A DNA stretch of 64,000 nt from Branchiostoma floridae (Eukaryota > Chordata > Leptocardii > Amphioxiformes > Branchiostomatidae). Made by a program: the position numbers and the translations under genes. Each line of letters begins with the position of its first letter. The first letter of the stretch is position 1. Location: NCBI RefSeq assembly GCF_000003815.2, contig NC_049991.1:3273667-3337666 (forward strand), in the 5' to 3' direction. Below, piece by piece: positions 46,850 to 58,763 of the stretch. The notes beneath the pieces are model-generated. The model had not been told where the DNA came from. It saw only the letters and a program-made list of their open reading frames with translations, and made no database searches.

Positions 46850-47619
46850 GGTATGAGGTCGCCGAACTCTAGTTTGAATGTAAAAAGTGACACCACGTCC
46901 CTAACTAGCCTCCCACCTTTTTATAGGGAGGTAGTTCTGGCCTGGCAGGAATTGGGTGGGGGAAAGAAAGACCTTGTACAGATACATGACGACACGTTTT
47001 GGTCAAATGAAAACTTTAAGTTTAAAATATGCAAGCATGAAACATCTGCCGGAAATGGCATAATTTTGATATTGTTCCGATTGAAAACCTCACAAGCAGA
47101 TATATGTACTCTGTTAGTCTAAATACAATATTACCCACTGCCCAAGCCTATTGGGACACCGTATGCCCCGGTCTGAAATGGAGTAAGATATGGAAAGCAC
47201 AAACGATTGATATAAAGGATAATAAGCTTAGAGAACTTAATTTCAAAATTCTCCACAAGATACTACCATGTAAACTTTTACTTCATAGATGGAAATTTAT
47301 AGACACTACCGGAAATATTTACAGCCCCACATGCGAAACATGTAACACGGAAGAAAACTACATCCACATGTTCATTAAGTGTAACCGGCTGCAAGGGTAC
47401 TGGGAAAGTATTAAGGAACGAATCTCTGTTTTAGTTATGGATATAGGCATAGAATCTATATTACTTGGTGATGTTTCAAATCTGTACATAACTCTAGCAA
47501 AGAATGCAATATTTCTGTCATGGTCTAGATATAAAGATAATCCTTTGTTACTTCAAAGACACAATATCCTACAGTTATTCAATGTACTATGTGATTCGGT
47601 AATTCCATTCAATATATAG
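46850..47619 (+). pseudogene. L1/Tx1-like LINE C-terminal fragment, frameshifted
   Basis: One frame reads LPPFYREVVLAWQELGGGKK up to ~47060. The next frame continues LRELNFKILHKILPCKLLLH, then CETCNTEENYIHMFIKCNRL and QGYW. That is the reverse-transcriptase C-terminal zinc-binding region (C..C....H....C), ending in a stop at 47617-47619. A +2 to +1 frame change and lack of an upstream RT domain make it a dead fragment. Confidence 0.7.
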
Positions 47620-47745
47620 GTCATAGCAAAAAAAATGTGTATTGATGATGACATTATGATATTGTCATATATGTATGGCATTTTGTACACTTGATTACTG
47701 CGGATGGAATAAAAGTAATGGAAAAACAATCTTCTCCTTATATCC

Positions 47746-48642
47746 AGTCAATCCTGTCCGAGCGACCACCTCTTCTCAGCGACCACCTGGCCATTTCGAC
47801 CGCTTTTTCTTGGTCCCGATTTTTTTCCCCATTGACGTAAGCATTAAGCGACCTTTTCTCAACGGCCACCTGGCCAACGCGACCGCGACCGGCCAAAAAT
47901 GGGACCCATAACGACCGCGTCATTTTCAACCTTGAGGTTTTCATCGATCTTTGATGATAACTAGCGCCATTTTGTGCCGAAATCGGCCAGTTTGCGTCGA
48001 TGTTATGTTTAGAATAAAGATGGCGGCGGTCAATGCCCGGCATTGTCAATGGGGCAGTCTACTGTAATATGGGAGGAAATTTCATTCTTATAAAATCCAA
48101 ATTTTGTTGTTACAGAAGTTTTTTAAAAGTTTTTTTAAAGTTTTTTTTAGAATCTCTATCATTATAAAGTGAAAAAATGCTGAAAAGTATATAGCCTCAT
48201 ACCTTTTTAAGAAAGATCTGTGTAACTCATACCTTTTTAAGAAAGATCTGTGTAACTCATACCTTTTTAAGAAAGATCTGTCCATGTTGCATTCCTGCGT
48301 CTACGATCGTCTCAATATTTGTACACTAACGTTTTAGACAGTAGGGGAACTTTGATTCTGTCCGTTACCATACAAGCCTTTATGCGTCGCTGTGTTCTTG
48401 ATCGCCGTATCTGAAATAACTACCGTGTACCTTTCTCGTGTATGTTCTTGTTGTATTTGACATTAAAGACCTCGCTTACTTACTTCTTTGCGTGCTTGCT
48501 GTTTGCCATTAAACACAACGGAAACCATTTATGCTATGCATCGGGCATGTTTTGAGTCGATACTCTTCTCAGCGACCACCTGTCCAAACCGACCGTTTTT
48601 TCCGGTCCCCCGGGTGGTCGTCTTGGGCAGGTTTGACTGTAC
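47746..48642. mobile_element. TIR-bearing element (CAGTCAAACCTG ends)
   Basis: Left CCAGTCAATCCTGTCCGAGC..GACCACC and right (inverted) ACAGTCAAACCTGCCCAAGA..GACCACCC form imperfect terminal repeats. Interior GCGACCACCTG motifs recur near both ends. No transposase seen; it may be two nearby fragments. Confidence 0.4.
48196..48283. repeat. 30-bp tandem repeat, three units
   Basis: CTCATACCTTTTTAAGAAAG plus ATCTGTGTAA three times, nearly perfect. Lies inside the putative TIR element. Confidence 0.95.
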
Positions 48643-48659
48643 TAGATATTTTTTCATTA

Positions 48660-49015
48660 ACATGTGATTGGAATATAGGACAATGGGAAGTTCCAGGGGG
48701 ACCCATAGTTGAACACGAAGAACGTTTTTTTCCATTAACATCTACGTCATACATACGTCATACGCGCGAAGACCTGCCCAGTTCCCCGGCCGGATTGACA
48801 CCTGCCTAACTGCCCCTCCTAATCATAAGGGACCCAGCGATTAGAGTTTCAGAGGGACCCATAGTTGAACACGAAAAACGGTTTTTTCATTAACATCTAC
48901 GTCATACATACGTCATACGCGCGAAGACCAAATCAGGTGTTGGAATTTAGCCTCTGGCCATCCAGCTCCTCCAGTGCCTCTGGGGACTGGCTCCGACATA
49001 TTTTTGAGGTCTCGT
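48660..49015. repeat. Direct duplication, copy 2
   Basis: Same blocks in the same order as 44563-44960, again with an internal repeat of the GACCCATAGTTGAACACGA part (48710 and 48855). It lies about 4.1 kb from copy 1. Confidence 0.8.
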
Positions 49016-49319
49016 TAGTTTGGCTAGCAAACAAAATGGAAACCTGAAAAGGTAGAAGCCTAAAAAGACGTCCAAAAAATGAGTCTAATTCCTCTCCTTT
49101 GAGAGTACTCATGTTAGATCCGAAGTTTTAAAATAAGTTTTAAAAACAGTCCAATTCACTGTTGTGTTTAACTACATGTCACGTACACAGTGGGGCCAAT
49201 CTTTTGAACTGTTTCGGTCTCTACTACATATATCCTGCCGCTGCACGAAAAACAGGATTTACTATTTTTATTATTCATTCATCATAGAGAACTCTTAGAG
49301 TTCGTCAGGCCAGGTAGGA
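49016..49319. other. Spacer, nothing recognised
   Basis: AT-rich, no domain. Confidence 0.4.
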
Positions 49320-49440
49320 ACAAGGTAGCTCCATTTAAGGCCGGAACCCCCGTTTTACGCCCTTTCCGAAAGACGATAGCAATCCCTTACAACATGTTCG
49401 AGCCGACCCGACCCATAGGGATCGAACTCAGGCCCACAGA
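49320..49440 (-). repeat. SINE fragment, minus strand
   Basis: The minus strand reads CTGAGTTCGATCCCTATGGG (B box), then TTGCTATCGTCTTTCGGAAA and GGGCGTAAAACGGGGGTTCC, the same SINE body type as at 28480. Confidence 0.6.
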
Positions 49441-49712
49441 TCCATGGAATTGGATCCAGAGGGCATCGGGATAAATGTCGACTGGCAACGGTTGCCTTTG
49501 GTATTTGTTGCTCGAGACAACGGTTATTAGACTTATGTAATTGTTAAGGCCAACATTTCCAGACGTGCATGTCTGTACCACCTGGGTCATACTCACACAA
49601 TAGCTTAAATAACACCTGGAATAAGATAGATTTGAAGGACGAACTCCACACAAAAAAAGCGGTATTTACCTATAGCGGCAAATTCATCCGGGAAATCTAT
49701 ACTTAGTGCCTA

Positions 49713-49939
49713 TCGCTAGTTCACCTTTATCCGCCGGGAACCTATAACCGTTGTATCTAATAAATGCCGGTGTATTTTAAGAATATCAAGTCGACGGACG
49801 GTAGTTTCAAATTGTAGTATATCCAAAATATTGCTGTTTAAAACCAACTTCTTTCGTCTTGATATCCAGCTTCCCATAAATATCCTGTTTAAAAACAAAA
49901 ACGGATATAGGTCACACGTGAATAAAGGTGAACTAGCAT
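49713..49939. mobile_element. MITE with GCTAGTTCACCTTTAT TIRs
   Basis: Left CGCTAGTTCACCTTTATCCG and right (inverted) ATGCTAGTTCACCTTTATTC, flanked by TA on both sides (49711-49712, 49940-49941). This is the best copy of the family also seen at 3346 and 41565. Confidence 0.7.
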
Positions 49940-49941
49940 TA

Positions 49942-50520
49942 TATCTCTTAAACAACCACATTTTATATCATCATTGATTTATCCTGATTTTCGTACACAC
50001 TTGTTCTCGTGTTTCTTCATTTTCGTAAATTTTCACAATGCTTGGTCGCTCGCCTCAACTTCAACAGCTTGTAACAAAAGGTAAAAGACAAAAAAAGGTA
50101 AAAGACCCCCCCCCCCCACCAAAAGGTAACAAACATTTAGTTCGAGATTCAAATTGCAATCCAGTTGCTCATACCCGAAGGACTCCGTGAACATTCGAAA
50201 GTAAACTTTTTTTACATTTACATATACCACCAAGAGTCCACTTAATTTCCGAATTGGCATGTCGTCCTGTGAGATCCAGTGTTTAACATCAATAGTGAGT
50301 TATTAAAAAGGCAGAAGGTTCTCACAAATAGATAAAGTTTCAAATGAACAAATAAGACTAGTAGTGTGCTGAAAGAAATATCAAAACGGGAACTTCCGAT
50401 GCGGTACTTTAATAGGCCGCCAGAAGGCTAATAATCATGCTTATTTTTCGTTTTGTCGTCACCCACTCACATATCACATATCCTCCCACATATTCTATTG
50501 AATTTTTTTGTTTACAATTG
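49942..50520. other. Spacer with C-run
   Basis: Poly-C near 50107-50117, duplicated AAAGGTAAAAGAC around it. No gene. Confidence 0.4.
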
Positions 50521-50524
50521 CCCA

Positions 50525-51211
50525 GAAAGTCATAAAATGAAGCTAAACCCAAAGAAGTGCAAAGCAATGCACGTTTACTTCTCTAAAGTCCCCCCGACGC
50601 TACCACCTTTATCTATCGCTGGTGAACCACTGAACATAGTCAAAGTCGTTAAACTACTTGGCTTATTTGTACAAGCGGACCTTGGCTGGCAAACTCAAGT
50701 TGACCACGTACTGAAGTCAGGTAATAGGAAACTATTCCTGCTCCGACAGCTCCGACGTCTCAACCTTTCTCAAGAAGACCTTCTCACCTGTTATAAGACC
50801 TTGGTCCGACCGGCTTGTGAGTATGCCGTCGCTGCCTGGCACCCGGGCCTCACAAGAAAACAGCACGAGAGAATCGAGACCATACAGAAAAGGGCTTGCC
50901 GGACAATACTAGGCCCCGCATACACATCCTACTCAGAGGCATGCAGTGTTCTTAACCTACCTACACTAGAAAGCCGTCGCCGTCAGCTGTGCTACAAGTT
51001 TGCCAAACGCCTGCTACATTCAGAGACCTTTCGAGACTGGCTACCTCCATACCGCGGTGAGATCAGCGTCAGAACTACACGGTCATCACAACTACTGAAC
51101 ACTATAAAAACCCGTACAGAGAGATACAGAAGAAGCCCCATCCCTTACATGACGAACCTTTTAAATGAACTGGACTCATGCCATATGACTTCCGACTTCC
51201 CCCTGTTTTAA
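50525..51211 (+). pseudogene. LINE reverse transcriptase, C-terminal part
   Basis: Open frame to a TAA at 51209-51211 with about 228 codons. It starts in the RT palm/thumb at HKMKLNPKKCKAMHVYFSK and continues VVKLLGLFVQADLGW, YKTLVRPACEYAVAAWHPGL, ERIETIQKRACRTILG. These are hallmark strings of CR1/L2/jockey-group RTs downstream of the catalytic motif. The catalytic FADD box and endonuclease are missing, so it cannot act alone. Confidence 0.8.
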
Positions 51212-51556
51212 AGTTGTAAGGTTGTGCATCTTGCGACCTTGCATTAGTGTTAAGTGATGTTTGCATAGAAATCCCAATTGGTGAATCAGATTTACAGTGT
51301 TTTGGATTTCTCTTCTCGTGCAATATTGACGTGCAATACTATGATATGATAATTATCACTTACTTTGTTAGTTTATAAATTCTATTGTAAACAACATTGC
51401 GACAACTTCTCGTATACCGTGCAATAGTGTGTGCGATAATTGTAAATACTCACCGCAATTCAGTCACTACAACGACTGCAAGTGTGATGTTTTGTTTGTA
51501 ATCGCTATGTCTCTATGTCCAATAAACCATTCAAAAAAAAAAAAAGAAAAAAAAAC
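50525..51556 (+). mobile_element. 5'-truncated CR1/jockey-type LINE with poly(A) tail
   Basis: Holds the C-terminal end of a reverse transcriptase, a 3' UTR, then CCAATAAACCATTC and an A-rich tail at about 51533-51556. The intact reading frame and clean tail suggest a fairly recent insertion truncated within the RT domain. A target-site duplication could not be confirmed. Confidence 0.8.
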
Positions 51557-52799
51557 GGTACCGAAGCTTTCATCGCAAACATCAAACAACTTATACATAA
51601 AAAGATGTTTCCCATTGACGTAATCTGCATAATTTAAGATATGGTTGTGTAAGATTCTAACGTAGGATATAGGGCATATGTTGTCAGGGTGCAACAGCAA
51701 TTTTTTGAAATTACAAGAAAGGACTTACAATTGTGCAAAGGTAGATTTATGCAAATCAAATCACCTCTATTAGTTCTTCCAATTGCATGTGTATTGCAAA
51801 AGAATTGGTGTGAAAGCAGAAAGATGTTTAAAGAGCCCCGTCACATTAGCCGTACGGTTGTCGCACGATCGAAAACTTAGAGCATTCTCAAGATAGTTGT
51901 GTATATATCGTACACATGTCAGTATAAAACTTGGCCACATTAGTCGTACGATCGTCGTACGATCGAAAAAAACTGATGACATAATTTGATCAGTCGTACA
52001 TAGGTCTGTGGGAGACGCCATAGCAGGGAGGCGGCTGTCTTATATCCCTGTCGATAGTTACGTTGGTTTTGCCACAGCCTTTTGTCAAAATCGTACTGAG
52101 ACCTACAAAGAATGGAACCGTCCCGTAAAATCAGCTTGATATGATGTTTGATATGTGGGTGGGTGCCAACAAAACATTCATTTACAAGTTGCTTGATGCT
52201 CGCGATGAAAGCTATTTTTCCGTACCGTTTGTGAAATTTTAAACAGAACAATTCAAAAGAATGTGTGAGAGGATCTTTATGATATTTGATATGGGAAAAC
52301 TAAAAAACGAAAAATAAGTATAATTGTCGCTTTTATGGGCCTTCTATCGGCTTTCTATTGTACCTAAACCCCGGACTTGGAATTGGACCTAAAAATGTTT
52401 AGCTCCAAGTAAAAAAACAACCCTAAATGTCCGAAGTCAAGCAAAAAGCTATCTGTCACAAGATTCCCTTTTTTTTGTTCTAAACCATCTAAAACCTTCC
52501 ATAGACAGTGAAATTTGCACTGGACAAAAGACAGAAAACATTTCGTGTTTACACTGGCTGTATATAATTTGAATGTATTTTTCACATTGCATTTCATTGA
52601 TTCATACTAACATGCAATTTTATATGCAACATCCCCCTCCCCCTCAAAAAAGAAAACTTTCTAGCGCACATAATATGCAATAATGGGTTCAGGTCTGGAC
52701 TTTAACTGTTGGACCTGAATCCGGACCTGAACCTGAATAAGAGTTTAGGTACGCACCACTATTAGCGGCCACGCGCGCATCTGTCGCTATCAGATGCCA
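51557..52799. other. Intergenic; GTACGATCG palindromes
   Basis: GTCGTACGATCG-type strings at 51855-51965 resemble those at 17870. GGACCTGAA variants lie near 52710. No gene. Confidence 0.4.
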
Positions 52800-53630
52800 T
52801 TGCCTCATGGCGCTTTCGATTGTTATGGTCGTTTCCATGGTTGTATCAGACAAAACATTACACCACTATGTCTAATCCAACGGTCTTGGAAGCATTCCCA
52901 AACCAATGATACTTCAACTTGAGACTATGTGTTAGACTAATGCGATTATAGACCACCGGACTGTATGTCTTTTGGAGAAGAATGTAACATTTTCTGCGTC
53001 AATATGGCATTAAATCATAGTAATCTGGGAAAGATGCTATCAGTGATGTTCACGTAATTGTTTAAATAGTAGCCTCAGACAGAACAACCCGATTATTTGG
53101 GTTATATGCTAAAAAATAAATAAAACTAGTAAAAATATAAATTACTGACTGATACATAGGTCGTGCGATAGATTTTGATGGCGTCTCCGTGGTTGTTACA
53201 GACAAAACGCTATACCACTCTGTCTAATCCAACGGTCTTGGAAGCATTCCCAAACCAATGATACCTCTATGTGTTAGACTAATGCGATTATAGACCACCG
53301 GACTGCATGCCTTTTGAAAAGGAACATAACATTTTGTGCGTCAATATGGTATTAAATCATAATTGTCTGGGAAAGATGATATCAGATGATCGTGTGCAAT
53401 TTTACTCACGTAATTGTTTTAATGGCAGCTGCTCAGACAGAATTACCCAATACTAAAAATAAATAGATAAAAATTTTAAAAATATAAATCAATGAATAAG
53501 TTGGCATCTACATCTAGGTAACAGACAAGACATTTCACTATATATACTGTGCCTTATTCAACAATCTTGAAATAACTATAAAGTATACGAAGTTACCGCT
53601 TTTAGTTGCGACTATGGGCTAGGCTAAAGC
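52800..53630. repeat. ~335-bp degenerate tandem repeat
   Basis: CTAATCCAACGGTCTTGGAA with GACCACCGGACTG and TCAATATGG occurs near 52870 and 53222. A third, decayed unit follows from about 53510. Confidence 0.7.
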
Positions 53631-54399
53631 CATTTATTACAATGTATATATACACGTATTTAACATCTTTTGAAGAGGTACGTAACATCTTGTATATCAA
53701 TGTGATATATTGTCATAGTTGACTGGGGAAGATGCTATCAGTCAATTTGAATATCATTGGAGTAATTGTTTAATGGCAGCTTTCCGAATGAGAGTCACTC
53801 AATACTGAAAAAATAATATAAAAATTGTAAATATATAAATTAATGAAATACAAAACAGTTATTACCGCACCTTATTCAACAATTTTGAAGCCATTCTCAA
53901 ATCTATTCCAGTTATAATTGTAATAATGGCAGCTGTACAGACAAAACATTTTGGAAATATGGAATAAGAAGAAATAACATAGGTTACAAGAATGAAGAAA
54001 AATCAAAAGATTAATTGGTTGATAGGCATATGTTCCACATTTTTCATAATTTCATTTCTACACTGAATAATTAGTTGATCAGTATGTTCTATTGTCTGCA
54101 TGAGCGATACAAATTATATATAGATAAATACCAACACATTCAGAATTCATTTCTCTAGTATATCACAAAGAGGTGAGATACAATGTAAGCACTAATTTTA
54201 TCTCCAAGATTGAAATAGTTAGGTATTGTAGAGCCATATACATATATATTACGGATAGGTAGACTGCGTGTTGACTAACTAGTTCACATGCAACACCCCT
54301 CGATAGATAGATATTAAACGTATGGCCTAACTTTGCAACAATCTTAGATTAATTTGCTGTAACTTAAAGACAGACGATGACATTTTGGCACATATTTTG

Positions 54400-54690
54400 A
54401 CATACAAAGGACATAAGGACTTAAAGATAGTCCCATTGCCTTTTTTTGAAAGAGTAGTGCGTTGTTATCAACTGTGTCTCGGACATGGTATTGGGAGGCA
54501 GAACCCAACGCTCCCCCTCTACCTCCGTGACCGAAACACATTTTTACATCGAGGGTGAGTCGCCTACAGTGCCTTTCTCAAGGCCACAAGATTGGTAGCA
54601 TGGCAGAATTCGAAAGGGTGACTTTTTTGTTCTTGGCCAAATACCCTGTATTTACGCCGCACGATCACACTTAACCAATTGTATCATCTA
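54400..54690 (-). repeat. tRNA-derived SINE in unit A
   Basis: The minus strand shows a tRNA-like head, TTTCGAATTCTGCCATGCTA, then CTTGAGAAAGGCACT, and a body ending CTATCTTTAAGT. Same element in units B, C and D. Confidence 0.6.
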
Positions 54691-55437
54691 CTTCATGTAC
54701 AGCGGGTGTAATACATTGTACCATGTACAAATGTCGTGCAATCAAGTTCTCTCTCTTTATTGATGTTGGAATGATTTAAGGTCTGGTTATGTCGGCTGTG
54801 GTAATGATAATATAAAAATGTCATGTGCAACTATTGGTAAGGTCAAACCTACATGATTATATGGATGGCATCCGCGGGCATAAATTTCGGTCCGTTTAAA
54901 ATGAAACTATTTTTAAATCATACTAAGAAGCTGCCTATGTGCAAATATTTGCTGTAAGATAAATAAAATATACATATGCAAAGAAGAAGATATGAATCGA
55001 AAAATCTAAAGAATTTATTTCTCAGTATACAATTTTCTGTGTGTTCAGTCATTTTTTTTTAGATATTGAATTCGAAGGACCCAGAATCGGCCCTCATATA
55101 CGTTGTCCCTAACCCTATCCACATCTACATCATTACAATCCATCCGAAAGGTTCTAAAGTTATGCTGACCACAGATGGACAAACACACACACACACACAC
55201 GCGCACACATACACGCACACACATGCACACTCAAATACAGTCACGCATACATTATAAGTCACACACAAACAATACCTACAATGAGTAAAAATAACATTGT
55301 CTGATGTTAACTGCAACTTTATACTAGCCGGCGTCGGAAATGTATTCTCTCACTCCAAATCTCTTGTAGACAAAGAGGCAATGTTTCAGATGTAGACATT
55401 GGTGTTGTTCGCTGTTACTTAGCACCACAATTGCACC

Positions 55438-55588
55438 TCTCACTCACTCAGGTCCGCATGCTCCGGGATGGAGCGTAGCGCCTGCACACACGGATCTCCA
55501 CATAGGTCTGTTGAGGGCCAGCACCCAGGCGGCGGTGGTAAGGTCGAGGCCGGCAGCCCTCAGGTCGTCCTTCAGTTGTTCTTGCCAG
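55438..55588 (-). mobile_element. Very short 5'-truncated LINE insertion in unit A
   Basis: The minus strand encodes WQEQLKDDLRAAGLDLTTAA and WVLALNRPMWRSVCAGATLH, ending in TGA at 55450-55448, a LINE-type C-terminus, followed by a GAGT-repeat tail. Flanked by AATTGCACC at 55429-55437 and a slightly altered copy from 55589. Absent from unit B. Confidence 0.75.
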
Positions 55589-56269
55589 AATTGATTGCAC
55601 CCTTTGTGTATAATTCCAGTTTTTCACACCTTAAAGATTGCATACATTTACAGACTACTCAGCGGAAATTGTTCCCTTTGTCCTGTGAGGAAGTACTTTG
55701 AACTGTTCATCATTTGGCCACGGTGGTTAATGAACCGTGTCTGTAAAGTGTAAAGTGTAAGTTTGAGATGTGCCCATAAATCTGTTTTTTCCAGAGCGTA
55801 ATTAATATAAGCCGTAAGGTTTAGAAGAAAACGTCCTTTTATTCCCAGAGAGCATGAATCCCTTGGGTGCAGTAACGTCTTTGGCGTTTGGTCATTGGTG
55901 AGTAAGATTTGGTCATTGGTGTGGAAGATTTTTGGTTATCGGTGTGTAAGATTATTTGTAAGGTTCTGAAATGGGTCATGAAAGTCGATGTCCGATTCTT
56001 AGCCAGTACTGACTTTGTCTGGTACCGTTGTTCTTATTCTTTGGTCATGGCAGTAGACAAACATTTGACGCATGTAGGGTCGGAGTGTTCAGAGCTTTGT
56101 AGACGAGTATGGCGTTATAGTATTGATGTGTTGCCTATGATGTAGTCTCTGCATATCAGTACTAGTATATTTGTTATTATTGCTGATAAAACTGGCGTCT
56201 ATATGACACTTTTACCTGCGTTCTTTTTAGTTATATCGTAGAACCATGTTCATACATCACGAATATGTA

Positions 56270-56848
56270 CGAGGGGCGTGCAATTAGTAATGGTCCTGAC
56301 CCATTTCCCATAGCAGGAGATTAATGAAACTTGGCACAGTTATTAGTCTTTCTCTTCATAGGAATCACCCAGAGTTATGCATTTCTCCCATCGTTTGATG
56401 CAGCTCTGGACACCGATTTTGTAAGACACCCCAGGTTGGTCCTCCAACTGATGCCTCATCAATGGCACAAGAGGGACGACCAGGTCTGGGAGCTGTTTCC
56501 ACAGACTTCCAGCCACGTTTGAATTCAGGATGCCAGCGTTTTACAAGGTCATATGATGGGGCATCATCACCATAAGTTTCATTTATTTCATCAAAAGTCT
56601 TCTTTGGTGTGCGTCCTTTCAAATACAAAAACCGGATCACTGCGCGACACTCAACTGGTTCCATTTCACACCTGGTCCATTTCGCACCTGACTAAGTTCA
56701 AACACCAGTAAATCAGAAACCACAATTAGTTCAGAGCTGTCTTTTGCAACATAACCCATAGAGATATGAATTATTACACATACAAAATTTCATTTAGATC
56801 AAACAACTGGAAGTGGGTCAGGACCATTACTTATTGCACGCCCCTCGT
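56270..56848 (-). mobile_element. Internally deleted mariner element
   Basis: TIRs of about 35-40 bp: left CGAGGGGCGTGCAATTAGTA, right (inverted) CGAGGGGCGTGCAATAAGTA, one mismatch in the first 34 bp. TA target duplications at 56268-56269 and 56849-56850. Total 579 bp against about 1.3 kb for a full mariner. It keeps the start of the transposase gene but not the DDE/D catalytic region, so it is non-autonomous. Confidence 0.9.
56365..56664 (-). pseudogene. Mariner transposase N-terminal HTH fragment
   Basis: Starts at a true ATG (56664). Residues 1-66, including CRAVIRFLYLKGRTPKKTFD, INETYGDDAPSYDLVKRW and PRPGRPS, match the paired-like helix-turn-helix of mariner transposases that binds the TIRs. 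From about residue 67 it runs into unrelated frame after an internal deletion and ends at 99 codons. Confidence 0.85.
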
Positions 56849-57049
56849 AGAATCAGGGAGGTTAAAAAAAATCAATTATTGCGTGTTCACAAACCTCCGT
56901 GATATATATATATATATATATATTAAACATGGCCTAACTTGACGAACCAACTTTGAAACCAATTTGCTGTAAGACAGACAATGGCAATATGGCACTGAAC
57001 TTTAAGTTAGCAACGTTTGACATACAAAGGACATACAGCAGTTAAAGAT

Positions 57050-57320
57050 AGTCCCATAGCCTTTTTTGAGGTCGAAAGAGCAATGGGTTGTTATCAACTG
57101 TGTTTCGGGCACGGTATTCAATAGGGAAGCAAAGCCCATCTCTCTCCTTCTACCGCCGTTCACCTCCGTGACCAAAAACCATTTTTGCAACTGTGTCGAG
57201 TAAGGAAACTGTCTTTCCCTAGGGCATAAGATCGGTAGCATGGCAGGATTCGAACCCAGAACTTCTGAGTTCAATTCAAAACACTTGCATTTACGCCAAA
57301 GGACCACACGAAACAATAGG
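57050..57320 (-). repeat. tRNA-derived SINE in unit B
   Basis: The best-kept copy: the minus strand reads GTTCTGGGTTCGAATCCTGC, a perfect B box, then CATGCTACCGATCTTATGCC, and ends in the TTTAACTGC/GTCCTTTGTATGTC body. The ~104-codon frame here is its translation. Confidence 0.7.
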
Positions 57321-57795
57321 TGTTGTCCATTACATGTGTAGCTGGTGTCTTGGATCTACGGAGTATTTGAGTATTTGCGGAATTATTTGAAGTTTGGTGT
57401 ATGTCATGCTGCGGTTATGATAATACAGAAATGTCATTTGCAGCTTTTGGTTAAGTAACACCTACTTTATTATATGGATGACATCTTCGTCAATTTCCGT
57501 CCATTTAAAATTAGATCTATTTTGTAAATCATACAAAGAAGCTGCAAATGAGCAAATATGTGCTGTATTAAAAACATTATCTGCAAATAAAAGAAGAATA
57601 TTTGGATGGACAAATGATCACAAATCTAAAGAATTTATTTCTCGGTATACAATTTTCTGTCATTTTGTAAATATTGAATTCGAAGGACCCAGAATCGGCC
57701 CTCACATTCGTCTTCCCTAACCCCTATCCACATGCCTAGTATCATGACAATCCATCTAAATTAAAGGTTCTAAAGTTATGCTGGCCACAGATGGG

Positions 57796-57826
57796 CACAC
57801 ACACACACAAACACACACACACACAC

Positions 57827-57872
<46 letters not shown>

Positions 57873-57900
57873 GCACACAAACACACACACACACACACAC
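57796..57900. repeat. Long (CA)n microsatellite
   Basis: About 105 bp of near-pure CA with a few CG and AA interruptions. Homologous sites in A (55183-55230) and C (61220-61275) are shorter and partly (CG)n. Confidence 0.95.
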
Positions 57901-58636
57901 AAATACAGTCGCGTATACATAGGCACACACAAAAAATACCTACAATGAGTAGAAATAACATTGTCTGATGTTTACTGCAACTTTATACTAGTACATGTAC
58001 TAGCCTGAGCATCGGGAATGTATTCTCCCATGCATTCAAAACCTCTTGTAGACGTAGACAAAGAGGCAATGTTTAAGACATTGGTGTTGTTCGCTGTTAC
58101 TTAGCACCACAATTGTGCCCTTTGTGTATAATTATAATTTTCCACACCTTTAAGATTCAATACAATTACAGACAACTGTGCGTTAATTGATTCCTTTGTC
58201 CTGTGAGGATGGTGTTGTTCATCAACCGTCCAGTCACAGAGAAATGAGAAAAGATGTATTTTACTTGAAATGCCATAAGGGATTTTAACTTAAAATTGAT
58301 TAAATAAAATCAGAATGATCAACGAGCTTATATCAACTTAGAATGATTGAACTGTTGTGCTGCTTTATACTGACCATTGCTTTTTGGGGTCATGGAATCA
58401 TCAAACTATTTGTTTATTTGTTTATTCATGAGAGTTCAAATCGGCCTGCAGGTCGCTTTTCATTGAGGTCATGAGGGAAAAAAACAGGGTCAGACAACAT
58501 ATAAAACAGAGATACAGTTTACATCATTAAAAGTCGTAATGAGTCTTGTAAGTCTACATATACAATTTTGCATACATGGTGCAAAATACATAATAGCGAG
58601 ATATATGAATCCATGATTCGAGTCCATTTATTTAGG

Positions 58637-58757
58637 TCATTTCCTTTGCTTTAAGAGCCAGAGTTGGAGCTGTGTGTCTGGTGGTAGGATGTTCAAGATG
58701 TTGGGTCCACGGTAGGCGATGGCACTTCTGGAGGTTTTTCGGTGGGGTTTTGGGACA
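58637..58757 (-). pseudogene. LINE ORF C-terminus in unit B
   Basis: The minus strand encodes AVPKPHRKTSRSAIAYRGPN and ILNILPPDTQLQLWLLKQRK, then TGA. RTN..RS..YRGP..WN.LP is the usual end of RTE/L2-like LINE proteins. The upstream part, now beyond 59172, was split off by the insertion at 58764. Confidence 0.65.
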
Positions 58758-58763
58758 GCAAGT

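Larger units (their letters stand above)
53635..56230. repeat. Tandem unit A of the ~3.1-kb array
   Basis: Matches unit C (offset about 6.05 kb) from TTACAATGTATATATACACG to 55715, then about 285 bp without a match, then the start of the next unit (56002-56226 matches 59192-59414). Contains a minus SINE, a CA repeat and a LINE insertion. Broken at 56230 just before a mariner element. Confidence 0.85.
56851..58757. repeat. Tandem unit B (divergent) of the array
   Basis: From about 56924 it matches unit C with an offset near 3.43 kb, including the SINE, a long CA repeat and the LINE C-terminus at its right end. It lacks the 151-bp LINE insertion found in A and C. An (AT)n run lies at 56902-56922. 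Confidence 0.8.

Noticed and set aside
55468-55701. Plus-strand MERSACTHGSPHRSVEG frames, also at 61508
   Set aside because: Antisense of the LINE C-terminus that reads well on the minus strand.
57002-57316. 104-codon minus frame as a protein
   Set aside because: It is the reading of a tRNA-derived SINE, with the B box inside it.
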